Part shown: positions 1-10,341 of the stretch, one piece after another | How the letters are laid out: the number at the start of each line of letters is the position of its first letter | Position numbering within the stretch: the first letter of the stretch is position 1 | Translations under genes and position numbers: made by a program | Source: Flammula alnicola | Taxonomy: Eukaryota > Basidiomycota > Agaricomycetes > Agaricales > Strophariaceae | Reading direction: 5' to 3' | DNA: 22,164 nucleotides | Assembly: GCA_015499995.1 (NCBI GenBank) | Contig: JADNRV010000609.1 | Coordinates: 1-22,164, forward strand | Notes under the pieces: generated by a model | Seen by the model: only the letters and a program-made list of their open reading frames with translations | Databases searched by the model: none | Told to the model about the DNA's origin: nothing

Positions 1-3000
1 AGCTGTTCGATTATTGGCCGAAAACACTGCGGATTGAAGACGCCAGTGCCTGGGTTCTTGTATATGCCTGCAAGGTGTGTTAAGCCTTCCTTTTTGAATT
101 TCGTTTCCTGATATCAACCAGTCTGTATCTCAAACACTGCACACTTGTGCCCATCGATATTCGAGCCTCTGCTTTCTTACCACCTCTCTTCGGCCGCCGA
201 TTCAAAACCTACTTACACCCTCCTACGGAGGACACTTACTGCGCTCATCCATCATGTGAAAAATGCAGAGCAATTTTCCATGGTCGGCGAGATCTTGGTC
301 CAACGCCTCTCTTCTGTTCTGAAGAGAGCGACATCACGGAAGAAGATGACATCGAACGGTTGAAGAGAATTCTCGAAGTGATGTCTGTCGTTTGCGGTGT
401 CCGCCAGGGATCGAGGCTCACTGGTAAGACGATCACATTTGTCGAAGGTCGATCTGAGATTGACACTTTTTTTGATGGACAGAATCGCAAAAATCAACCC
501 TTTTTGCGGACCTCAATACCCTACCCATCTTAGCACAGCTGCATACCTCTCTGCTGCGCTACGCAACCTCGCTCTTCGTAGCAGGTGAGATGTCGCTGTG
601 GCTCGGCCCAGGACTCAAGTTCCTTCAACGGACCTGGAACCCTCTTTCACCTGCTTCCGATTCCTCCGTCCCATTCCTCAAACGCAACTGTCGTTCACAC
701 TCAAATTCCATTTATGTCTCGCCGATGCAGGCTGGGGTGGGTGGAAGCTTATTGCACTGCCTGTGCTGTTCAAGTCAACGTTGAAGCCTGAATTAAGGCT
801 TATGGAGTTTGAGCAGCGGAGATTGATCTCGTTTTTGTCGGCGCTGACGAGAGGAAAGAAGTTGGGCAATGTGGGCGAGTTGGATTTGGCATGGAAGAAG
901 AAGGCGGAGGCCGTTATTGCTGGACGGTTGAAGGATGGGGCATGGAAGGAGGGTAGTATGGATGATGCTGTACGTATAGACGTCATCGATCGTTCTACCG
1001 GTTGCTGACTTTTCACTTCTAGATCGCCGAGTTCGATGATATATTGACCTTGCTACCCATATGTTCAAACCCAATGGCGGCACCTCTCATCGACATCGTC
1101 AAGTCGTACCTCGATACTACGAGCCCTAGTCCTCAAGACACAGAAGCGAAATATGCAGCTCGGATTCTGGGCCTGTGTTTGCAGGCTATTGCTAGGAGGG
1201 ACGTGGACGAATGGGCTGGAAAGGTTGACCTCAATTCCTGGACAAGAAAGGGTTTGGAGAACTGGGCGTGGTCGCACGAGTTCCTTGCCGGGCTTGTCTC
1301 TGTCGCACAAGCGAGGTTAGTGCTGTTCCTTCATTTTCGTCATAAGAAAGTCACTAACTATTTTCGTTCTAGCCCAAGTGCACAAGCTATACCTATCCCA
1401 CAAATTTACCCCTCGCTCTACTTGTCCTTACTGTCACACTCGCGTCCTCTCCGGCTTGCCGCTCTCCGTCTTCTAGACTCCAAGCTCGTCGATCCAACAC
1501 ACGACCAAGTGGAGGTGCTCAAACGGTGCTTGCAAGGCGAGGAGGTGTCCCTGGATCTTCAAGGCGTACGAGAGAGAGTCCTGAGGATCGGCCGCGTCGG
1601 CCAAGTCGTTGGAGACGAAAAAGGCGCGGATCTATGTGCTCGATGGTTGATCGCCCAACTCAAAGTCAATTTGAGGCCGCTGTGGTCGCCGGCAGCCGCT
1701 GCCCTAGGTTCATTGGGACAGAGGTTTGGAGACCTCATATGGAGGCTTCTATTCGAGGAACTGCAGAAGGTTACATCGCAGAGTTCGAGTGGCGCTTTAT
1801 CGGCATCGCAATCGCAGGTATCGTTGGACCAAAACCAGGAGTCGAGGGACGAGCAGGACGATGTGGATGACGCCGATGCAGACCCCTGGGAAGAGGAACG
1901 GTCATGGCGTGATCCTAGTGCACACAAGCTGCGAAGCATCGTTATCGTCTGGGACGATCCGGAAGGTGAGAGGAAGCGACTGCTGAAGGTATGTGACAAA
2001 TTTTTGTTATTCAAACTACGAAACTCACCTTCTTTTCAGGAGCAGCTGGCAGATGAACGATTCGATATTCAATCATACGAGTACCAGCTCCTGTCGACGC
2101 TTGGCGAATGCTCATCATTAGCCGAGAAGCATAACCGCGAGCTCGTAGAACATTTTCTGTCTCTTAGCGGCCAGAGCAACATCTCCATCTCATCCAGTGC
2201 CTTGCCGAAGACGAAGCTACTGTCTTGGCTAACTCTCTTCTCCAAATTCTCAAACCCGAAGGCATTGTACGCCACCGACACCCTTCGATCGTTATACATC
2301 ACCCTACTCTCTCACCCAGACAGACCTCTCCAGGGCATTGCTCTTTCCTGCCTCTTCACGTATAAATCACCGCATCTCACACCATACGAAGATCGCATTC
2401 GGGCGCTGTTGGACGACACCAGGTGGAGAGACGAGTTGTCTCTATTAGACCTTGACAGTCTTCCTCCAGCTTCACGCGGCGAAGTTATCGACGTACTAAT
2501 TCGCCTTCTCTTCGGTGTAATGCTCGAGAAGAAAGGAAGGGGCAGAGGTGGAGGCGGAGGTGGCGCGGATCGGAGAGCGGCGGTCTTGAGTGCTTTTGCC
2601 GGTTGCACGGACAAGGAGCTGGGGTTAATTGTCGACCTGATGCTGCGACCTTTCGGGTGGGATAGAACTTCCCCTGCCTCTGGTGCTTTGAATGGGTTCA
2701 AGTTGGAGTTGATTGATATGAGCAGTAATGGAGTCTCGGATAAGCAGGTGGTGGGCTTCTTGACTCTTCTTGGCGATGTGTTAAAGAACCTTGGGTCGCG
2801 CCTCGTTGGATACTGGCCGTCTCTCCTTGGCATGACGATTGACCTAACCGGTACGGCGCAAGCTCGGATTGATGGGTCGATCGAAGACGTGGCTGGAGAG
2901 ATGGATGGGGTTGTGGCCAATGTGGAGGAAGCAGTGGTAGATGAGGCCGAAGTCGTGGAAGAGGTGGAAGGGGCAGAGAAGTCGTCTTCATCGTCAAAGA

Positions 3001-6000
3001 TCGTCAGATCGATAAGACAGCTTGGCCTCAAGAGATTCGCGGATTTCTTCCGCATTCCGGTCATTTTCGATTTTACACCTTATATGGACGCAGCCTTTGG
3101 CTCGCTCATCACTCCACGGCTTCCTGCTCTCGCCAAGGAGAACACGCAGGCACCGTCTGCGTTGTTGGAGCTATTCTATGTTTGGACAGTTGATGGCGTG
3201 CATATTCCCTTGCTCGTGGATTTCAACGACGACACCCTGCCGAGGATCTATGATTGTCTCGTTGCAACGAACGTCAAGCCATCCGTCGTTTCTCGGATTT
3301 TTGATATCGTTGATAACGTCCTGAGCTGCTCTACAGAAGACGACTTCACCCGAGACCATGTCCTCAAGCCACACGTCTCTCGACTCCTAACCAACATTGC
3401 CATCCTCGTTGAGAGGACGAAGGGCTTTTCCACTATTGCTTCGCCTATCGGCCAACGACAAATTCACATTCTATCCGAAATTGCCCAATTCTCGACAAAT
3501 TCGGACCAGGCCTCTACACTGCTCAATCTGTTTAACCCCTTGCTTCGTAGGCCGGCGAAGATTGTCCCTGAAAAGGTCAAGGTCGGCCTCGTGAAGATCA
3601 TAGGCGAGCTCATGCACTTGATCCCGGATATGAAGGACAACCAAAGCGCGACATATCTCAAGACGTATGGATTGCTCTCACAGTTATTCCAGTCTTTGAG
3701 GTCACGACCCGCTAGGCTCAGCCTCGTCTCGACCTTCCATCGGCTTGCCACTCTAGACGAGTCGCTACTTCCACTCGCCAATTTATTGGAGTCCATGAAC
3801 GCATACTCCGTGAAGCGAATGGATGAGCCGGACTTTGACCGTCGCCTCGCTGCATTTGCTTCCCTCAACGAAACCCTGTACAAGTCGATATCATGCTCCA
3901 ACTGGCTACCCATCCTTTACAACATGCTCAACTTCATCCAAGACCCCGTGGAATTAGCTGTCAGAAACAGTGCTTCATATGCGATGCGCCATTTTATTGA
4001 CGTGGTTGCTGCTCAAACCTCGACCGAGTACGAAGATACATTCCTCAAGGTTCTATATCATGGATTGAAGAATGGGTTGAAGTCCAAGAATGAGCTTGTC
4101 CGAGCCGAGGTTCTCGGCGTTATTGCTTACTCAGTCGAGAAGTGCGAGCATATAGCGGCGTTGCAGGAAATGCGAGTCCTACTTGAAGGCGGCGACGAAG
4201 AAGCAAATTTCTTCAACAACATCCTCCATATTCAGGTTCATCGACGATCTAGGGCATTACGCAGGTTGGCCGACCATTGCGAAGAAGGGCGCTTGCGTAG
4301 CACCACTATCGCCGAGATATTCGTGCCTCTCGTCGCGAACTATATCATGTCAACGACATCAGTTGACCATCATCTAGTGAATGACGCGATCTTGGCCACT
4401 GGACGAATGGCCAAGCAACTATCATGGGGAGCATACTACGCCTTGGTGCAGAAATATCTCAAGCTTTCTCGAGTCAGAGACGAGTCCGAGCGCGTATACG
4501 TCAGAACTCTAGTTGCGTTACTCGACAATTTCCATTTCCCGATGGACGCTGTCGTTACGGTCGCCGAAACTGGAAACGAAGACACTAGCGAGGATGCCGA
4601 GGATATCGACGCAATGGAGCCAGAGTTGGAGGCCGAACGCGCGCTTTTGGCAGCCCAAGCATCCAAGAACACGGCTCGTATTGCTGATGCTGTTAACCTT
4701 CGTCTTTTACCCACTTTGTTAAGTCACTTGGAGAAACACGACGCCACCACGGACGATAACACTCGTATCCCAATCGCGATCGGTATTGTTACCGTTGCCA
4801 TCCATCTTCCAGCCGCAACGCGCGAAGCGCAAATCTCGAGGCTGTTGACAATCCTGAGCCAAATTCTTCGAAGTAAATCCCAAGAAACGAGAGATTTGGT
4901 GCGGGATTCTTTGAATCGCATTGCTGTCAACCTCGGGCCAACCTATCTGCCTACCATTTTTCGTGAATTACGAGCTGCACTTCTACGAGGCCCCCAACTT
5001 CACGTCCTCGCGTATGCTGCTCACTCGATAATCGTTCATGTCACGACAGGCGACCACGCGAAGGATTTTGCAACCCTTGACGACTGCGTTAATGATGTCG
5101 CCTATGTCTCTGCAGAGGTCATTTTTGGAGAGTCCGGAAAGGACGTGCAGGCTGAAGATTTCAAAACGAAAATGCGAGAAGTTCGTGCTTCGTCGTCGAG
5201 AGGTCTTGATTCCTTCGCGATCATGGGTAAGTATATCACTCCTACCAAGATCAGCAGTCTCTTGCTCCCTGTCAAGAAGATCATGCACGAAACGGAATCC
5301 ATCAAAGTTATGGCTCTCGTCGACGAAGTGCTCAAACGCATAGCGACGGGCCTCAACGGAAACCAGCACCTTGTCCCGACGGAACTTCTGGTTTTGTGTA
5401 ATACCTTGATCAGTCAGAATGCCAAGTTCCTTCAGCAAACTCCCTCACGTCGGAAGGCTAACCATAAGGGTGACGCTATCGTCCGGATGAAGCGAAAGGT
5501 GGTTAATGATGTTGACCATTATGCAAACAATTCTTTCAGGTATGGTCATCACATGCTTTTCAAATAACGTTTTAACATTGTTTTTTTAGATTTATAACAT
5601 TTGGCCTGGATTTATTGAACACGGCTCTTAAGCGTAATCGTTTCGACTTCCGTGATTCTGCCCTCATGTCGCGGCTCGAATCCATCGTCGTCGTCGTTGG
5701 AAACACTTTATACTCAACCAACGCTGCCGTGTTGATCCTTGGGATGCGCTGTGCGGCCGGTCTCGCAAAATGCCCGCTAAAAGCTATCGAAAAATCCCTC
5801 CCGGTTATCGTTCGACAAATTCTGGACGTCATCAAGCAAACCGGCAACACGGAGTCTGAACTTGTTCAAGTCGCCTTCAAGTCTCTAGGGTCAATTCTTC
5901 GAGACGGGCCTCCAGTACAGGTGAAAGAAAAGGATCTTGTATACCTTATCGAACTTCTTTCTCCGGATCTCGAAGATCCTACCCGCCAGGCCTCCGTTTT

Positions 6001-7811
6001 CACCCTCCTGCGAGCCATTGTTGCCCGGAAATTCGTTGTACCCGAGATTTACGACATTATGGAGAAGGTTTCAGAGGTGTCAGTTACGAGTCAGTCGCCT
6101 CAAGTTCAAGAACTATGCCGTGGCGTCCTCCTCCAATTCCTTCTAGACTATCCTCAAGGAAAAGGCCGACTTCGCGCCCAGATGGCGTTCTTCGCAAAGA
6201 ATCTCTCGTACGTTCACGAGAGTGGGCGCACCAGTATTATGGAACTACTCAGCGCGGTCATCGTAAAGTTCCAGGTCAACTTGATCCAAGAGTATGCTGA
6301 TCTGCTCTTTGTCGCGCTTGTCATGGTCGTGGCCAACGATGAATCTGCGAAGTGTCGAGAAATGGCAGCACAGCTCATCAAAAACCTATGGACAAGGTTA
6401 GACGAAGAACATCGAAACGTTCTTCTTTCCCATTTGCATTCTTGGGCTTCGCAGACCGCCCAACCGCTGCTGACATGGGTTTCTGCCCAAGTTTATGGAT
6501 TTGTGGTCGATGTTGCCCAGGCCGATTCGCTGCCCTACATTCAATCGATCCTGGACGACCTCGAGGCATCTTTGCAACGCAGCGCTGCTACGATCAATGC
6601 TGCAGAAGAGGACGAAGAAAGTGGTCAGATGGACGTCGAGTTGGAATGGCAACTTCCGTACCATTCTCTTACTGTGCTCGCCAAGGTTCTACGCGTTTTC
6701 CCTGACTTTGCTACCCAGGATGACAAGGTCACGTGGACTCTGGTCGTTGATCATCTTCTCTTCCCCCATGCTTGGGTGCGGACCGCAGCCTGTAGGCTTC
6801 TGGGCATCTCTTCACAGTCGTGCCTGTCACAGCACCTCAACGGGACCTACCAGAGGAACATCCGCTTTCTCGGGTTGGAATGCAACTGGTCGCGCGCAAG
6901 CTAACGCAGCAACTCAAGAGCGAACATCTCGATGAAACACTCAGCTTACAGGTCGTCAAAAACCTCTTCTATCTCGGAAAATGCTTCTATCTCATACCGA
7001 TCGTGGACGGTTCTACTATCGACGAAGACGCCGAGGACATTTTGGATAACGAGAATGCAGCCGCTGTTGGGAGTAGCCAGGTGCCTCAATCGAGAGGAGA
7101 CGGCTTGAAAGAGCTCAGTAGCCCTCTGCCTTGGTTATTCTCGAAGTTGTCGTATCAGATTAAATCCGGCCATATTGCAAGACGGAGCAAGGCTGCAAGC
7201 AGGGTAGAGTTCATTTTCATGGGCTTTTTTCTTGATGCTAATTTATTTGGAATTTCGTAGCCCAACTGGTCTCAGCAGCCTCTGGCAGGCCTTCGCTGGT
7301 TTGCTGCTATGTCCTCGCACATGGAGGCAGCGCGGCTCGAGCAATTCCTCGTCCATGTCCTGACACCGGTTTACCGCCTGACAGAGGACGATACCATTCG
7401 GGATTCACAAATAGGTGTGTTAGTTTTTGATTGACGGCTGGTATCATTCACTCCCACTAACGCGTCGTCAAATTTGCAGACGAACTGAAAACGACAGCGA
7501 TCGAGCTGCAAGATCTCGTGCAGTCGAAAGTCGGCACTACGAAGTTCGCGGTTGTGTATAACCAGATACGGCAGAGTGTTCTAGGGCTGAGGAGGGAGCG
7601 GAAGGTGGCGAGGGTGCTGCAGGCGTCAACGAACCCTGAAGCGGCCGCGAAGAGGAAAATGCAGAGGAACGTTATAAAAAAAGACAGTAGGAAGCGGAAG
7701 GAGAGAGGGTTCCTGTGAGTTTGTTTCGTTCTCGTTCTGTTTCCGTGCCTTACCTTGTGTTCCTTTTCTAGTGAGGGAAAGGGGAAGTTTAAACGACGGA
7801 GAGAGGATTAG
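1..7811 (+). CDS. UTP20: UTP20/DRIM, U3 snoRNP (SSU processome) component; 5' partial, with frame breaks
   Basis: Very large HEAT-repeat-like protein of the 90S pre-ribosome (SSU processome), acting in the nucleolus in early 18S rRNA processing. My exons are 1-74, 122-423, 483-969, 1023-1315, 1373-1988, 2040-5539, 5590-7203, 7261-7414, 7480-7714 and 7772-7811; introns are 47-65 bp and the joins after 424 keep frame. Family hallmarks seen: DAGWGGWKLIALP near 724, LVPTELLVLCNTLISQNAKF near 5370, FITFGLDLLNTALKRNRFDF near 5591, LPEEHPLSRVGMQ near 6850, and a Lys/Arg-rich tail (KRKMQRNVIKKDSRKRKERG) like a nuclear/nucleolar signal. About 2,430 residues are covered, close to the full fungal length, so only a short N-terminus is missing. 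The frame breaks near 33, 145, 320, 655 and 6807 without a plausible intron. Ends tail-to-tail with CTK3. The family call is strong; the first 700 bp are the weak part. Confidence 0.93.
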
Positions 7812-7985
7812 TCCACAATATTTATGACTTGCACGACGAATAGATTTAGCGGATGACTCGCCCACATTTAATGGTACTGTAGAAAATGATACTGTAGAAT
7901 ACATATTTCCTTATTCCGAACCACAAGGAGCCTTACAACGTGTACATACTAAATGGATGGTCATTTCATTGTATATGATGAAAAG
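7812..7985. other. Short convergent intergenic spacer between UTP20 and CTK3
   Basis: There are only 174 bp between the UTP20 stop (TAG, 7809-7811) and the CTK3 stop on the other strand (7986-7988). Both 3' UTRs must lie here and probably overlap as antisense transcripts. The stretch is AT-rich with a tandem echo (ATGGTACTGTAGAAAATG / ATGATACTGTAG) around 7870-7897. No gene is seen in it. Confidence 0.7.
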
Positions 7986-8991
7986 CTAAGACCGCTTCCA
8001 AGACCGTTCATTTGGCTTCTCGTCGTCGCTGGGAAAAGCAAGCTCGGCCTCCTCTCCAATCGCCTCGTCATCATCCTCGTTCCAATCACTTGTCGTTTCC
8101 CACTCATTCTCAAATTCGATGTCCAGCGCTAGCTCCTCCCGACCGTCCACTGGTTCCATTAGAGGGTAAAAACATGCCAGTTGTGGGGGCTGGAACGTCG
8201 CTGGGTTATGTGACGTGGGTTGAACCCACCGTCGTTCCCTGAGCCGCTTATGTCGTTCTCTGTCTTGCTCGATTCGCTTGTTCACCTCGGCACGTGGTAG
8301 AGTTTGTTGGGGTGACGACGCTTGTTTTGAGGGTACTGCGGTGGTGGTGTCCTTCTCTGCGGCGAGGTTAGGGCGCGAGTCGAGGGAGGAGAGGACGTCG
8401 TCAATCTTCTGAGGGTCAATATACCGCTTACTCCGCCAGCTTTCCAGGATCTGATAAACTCTGGGTGTGAGAAAGCTCATAGAGAAAACGAAGCACCAGA
8501 AACAGACCTGTTTTGCGCTGACGAGGTTTGGCAAACCTTGCCTTCCTTCTGGTACGATGGATTCGATGATTCGATTCAAATCCCGCGATACGAACTGCAC
8601 GTATAGGCCATTGGCGTTGGCTGCCCGTGAACGTTCTGATGTAGCGTGCGATTTGACCATGAGGGACGTCTCGCAAAGCGAATCGAGGAAGTACAGGACA
8701 TTTATTCGAGAATTGATGGAACCCTTGAGAAACCTAGTCAAACCACGCCATTTTTTGAGAGGAAGCAGAAGCAGACCTTTTGCGTTTCTTCAATTATACA
8801 GTCCCAAATATCCTCGCCACATGGTGGGAAGTGTTTTATAGCAAAGCTGACAACCTTTTGGATGGACTGCTGCGAGCTGCACTTGATAAATTCAAGTTTA
8901 GAAACGGAGATGGAACGAAGACTGTGATTACTGACGCGTTTAGTCGACGAAGAATTTCAATAAATTGCATCCTTACTTCAAAAGGATCCAT
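7986..8991 (-). CDS. CTK3: CTD kinase subunit gamma, Ctk3-like
   Basis: Regulatory gamma subunit of the CTDK-I complex (with Ctk1 kinase and Ctk2 cyclin), which phosphorylates Ser2 of the RNA polymerase II C-terminal domain during elongation, in the nucleus. Exons on the minus strand: 8991-8932, 8869-8777, 8723-8508 and 8450-7986, giving 277 aa; all joins are in frame. The protein begins MDPFEVRMQFIEILRRLNAS, followed by the helical CID-like N-terminal domain (SIQKVVSFAIKHF, GEDIWDCIIEET, INVLYFLDSLCETSLMVKSH, VSRDLNRIIESIVPEG, about residues 1-140) and the Ctk3 C-terminal region (KQILESWRSKRYIDPQKIDD onward). A linker rich in Glu/Arg (RIEQDRERHKRLRERRW) and an acidic tail follow. The length is usual for the family. 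The third intron (8507-8451) is 57 bp and leaves the frame open. Confidence in family and gene model is high. Confidence 0.94.
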
Positions 8992-9100
8992 TTTGATTAC
9001 GACTTGGAGGTAACAGGGTAAATGGGGAGGTATTAGTGGTACTCGTACCGGTATAAGACTCAAGAGTCAGACCTGCAAAGAAAACGGAAGGTATGTAGCA

Positions 9101-9108
9101 TCACGTGA
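9101..9108. promoter_or_regulatory. TCACGTGA E-box upstream of CTK3
   Basis: A perfect 8-bp palindrome TCACGTGA lies 110 bp upstream of the CTK3 start codon. CACGTG is the core site of bHLH factors such as Cbf1/USF in fungi. The position fits a proximal promoter element of CTK3; function is inferred. The same 8-mer occurs again at 19487-19494. Confidence 0.45.
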
Positions 9109-10012
9109 GAGCTGTCCTCGCTATCATTCATTGTATCAAATTCAATGTTCTGAATTCATTGTCAGCGGCATCGTCAGTGTGTTCTTTAATTCTTCTTCGT
9201 GCCGAGAATACCCAGCGCATTGCATGATGGGAAAACACATTGTTCAAAAACTTATGAGCCTGGGTTTGGATGCTGAAAAAGGCTATATGCCATGGACAAG
9301 AGCATCAAAAGAGGGCGGACGTATGTTCTTAATGGGCCAGGTGTCTAGGAGCTTTGGTCATAAAGCGACTATATTCTGTGAGTGAGTGAGGTTTTCACTT
9401 AAGTATGAGGTCGGGAAGTCATGCTACGTTCGATGGTTTTTGGTATGTATGGACGACTGCTCTTTTGTCTTAGTAGGTTTTATTCCTTGCATACCTGCTT
9501 GCTGAGTGTCAACGACGTGGTTTTCATGCAGTATCTGTATTCTAGCTATAGAAAGCAGTAGAAATAGACGTGGGCGTCCGCTCCATGGACCACCAGTGAA
9601 CACAGAGTCACCAATGATGCTCATGATGGTGTTTGGCCCCATAAAAACATGTCCTTGTATTGTCCTTGTATTCGACGAAGTTCTTTCAATTGATTCCTTG
9701 CCAGTGCCTTTCCCTTTGTGAATCTACTCCAGTTGCCAGTTGCCAGATAGACTATAGTACATAAAACACATGTCTTTTTGGAAGCAATCATGTTGGACCC
9801 ACAAAAACATGTACACACATCGGTGGAATTTAGACCATCTTTCTCGGTATTCCACTTCTAACTTAGGGATTCTGTAGATATTCTTCAATGTAACACGATT
9901 GCTGAAAAAAGAAATTGGGATTTTTGAGGTATCTTTATGGCTTTGAGCCTCGACAAAAGCCTTGTTGATCATGAACGCCTGGCGCTGCCCGGCCTCACCC
10001 GATTACTCAGGC

Positions 10013-10035
10013 AGGCGGGATTCGGGAACCCGCCT
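10013..10035. repeat. GC-rich hairpin next to the dispersed repeat
   Basis: A perfect 7-bp stem, AGGCGGG (10013-10019) with CCCGCCT (10029-10035), around a 9-nt loop. It sits immediately before copy 1 of the dispersed repeat in a locally GC-rich patch, so it may be part of the same element. No cloverleaf can be built around it. Confidence 0.5.
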
Positions 10036-10040
10036 CTACG

Positions 10041-10107
10041 ATGGCGAAGCGAGCCTTAGAAGCTTAATGCCCCTTGTTGCCCCCGCGAGGTTGGCGGATA
10101 CGTAATA
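10041..10107 (+). repeat. Dispersed repeat, copy 1 (longer form)
   Basis: Contains ATGGCGAAGCGAGCCT (10041-10056), CCCCCGC (10080-10086) and GCGGATACGTAATA (10094-10107). The same three blocks occur in the same order on the minus strand at 14519-14478, without the roughly 23-bp insert between the first two blocks. The exact match over these blocks is far above chance, so this is a dispersed, probably mobile, sequence of unknown type. Confidence 0.75.
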
Positions 10108-10241
10108 TTCTGATCGCACCGATGTGTCAATTGATTCGTTGTCCGTATCTTCCCCTTTGAGAACTAGGAAAACCTTCCGGTTGACAGTTGACAGCTTCCA
10201 GTCGCCAGACAGTTAGCCCACAAAGATCTTACATTGCTCTT

Positions 10242-10249
10242 TATATAAA
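10242..10249 (+). promoter_or_regulatory. TATA box candidate for the dynamin gene
   Basis: TATATAAA lies 93 bp upstream of the chosen ATG at 10342, a usual core-promoter distance, and is followed by a pyrimidine-rich leader (CATCATCCCCTTTCTTTAAA) just before the start. Confidence 0.5.
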
Positions 10250-10341
10250 GCAAGCCATTTGTTTCGCCCACTCAACTACTTTGAAAGGTATAAATTACTC
10301 GACTTAACCATCATCCCCTTTCTTTAAATCTCACTGCGACA

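Larger units (their letters stand above)
9687..10214. repeat. Degenerate direct repeat upstream of the dynamin gene
   Basis: Two stretches, 9687-9753 and 10128-10214, share the same order of landmarks: CAATTGATTC, then a CCTTTCCCTTTG / CTTCCCCTTTGAG block, then a short tandem (CAGTTGC twice in the first, GTTGACA twice in the second), then CCAGATAG / CCAGACAGTTAG. They look like an old duplication that has drifted. Identity is patchy and was judged by eye. Confidence 0.45.
8992..10341. other. Gene-free spacer between divergent CTK3 and dynamin genes
   Basis: About 1.35 kb without a credible gene: ORFs here are short, lack introns with sensible joins and resemble no family I know. It holds an E-box near CTK3, an 11-bp tandem (TGTCCTTGTAT twice) around 9650-9671, two degenerate copies of a longer segment (near 9687 and 10128), a GC-rich patch at about 9970-10100 with a hairpin, and one copy of a dispersed repeat (10041-10107). 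Confidence 0.6.

Noticed and set aside
256..325. An intron in UTP20 at 256-325 that would repair the frame near 320
   Set aside because: It would remove VKNAEQFSMVGEILVQRL, which looks like coding sequence of the family, so a frame break was preferred.
2312..3064. 250-residue minus-strand ORF inside UTP20
   Set aside because: Pro/Ser/Thr-rich shadow of the UTP20 coding strand.
9131..9385. 84-residue plus-strand ORF between CTK3 and the dynamin gene
   Set aside because: No family resemblance, no intron or neighbouring exon, and ordinary intergenic composition.
10013..10110. tRNA-like hairpin (GGCGGGATTCGGGAACCCGCC)
   Set aside because: The stem is 7 bp with a 9-nt loop and no TTCRA T-loop; no acceptor stem or anticodon arm can be placed around it.
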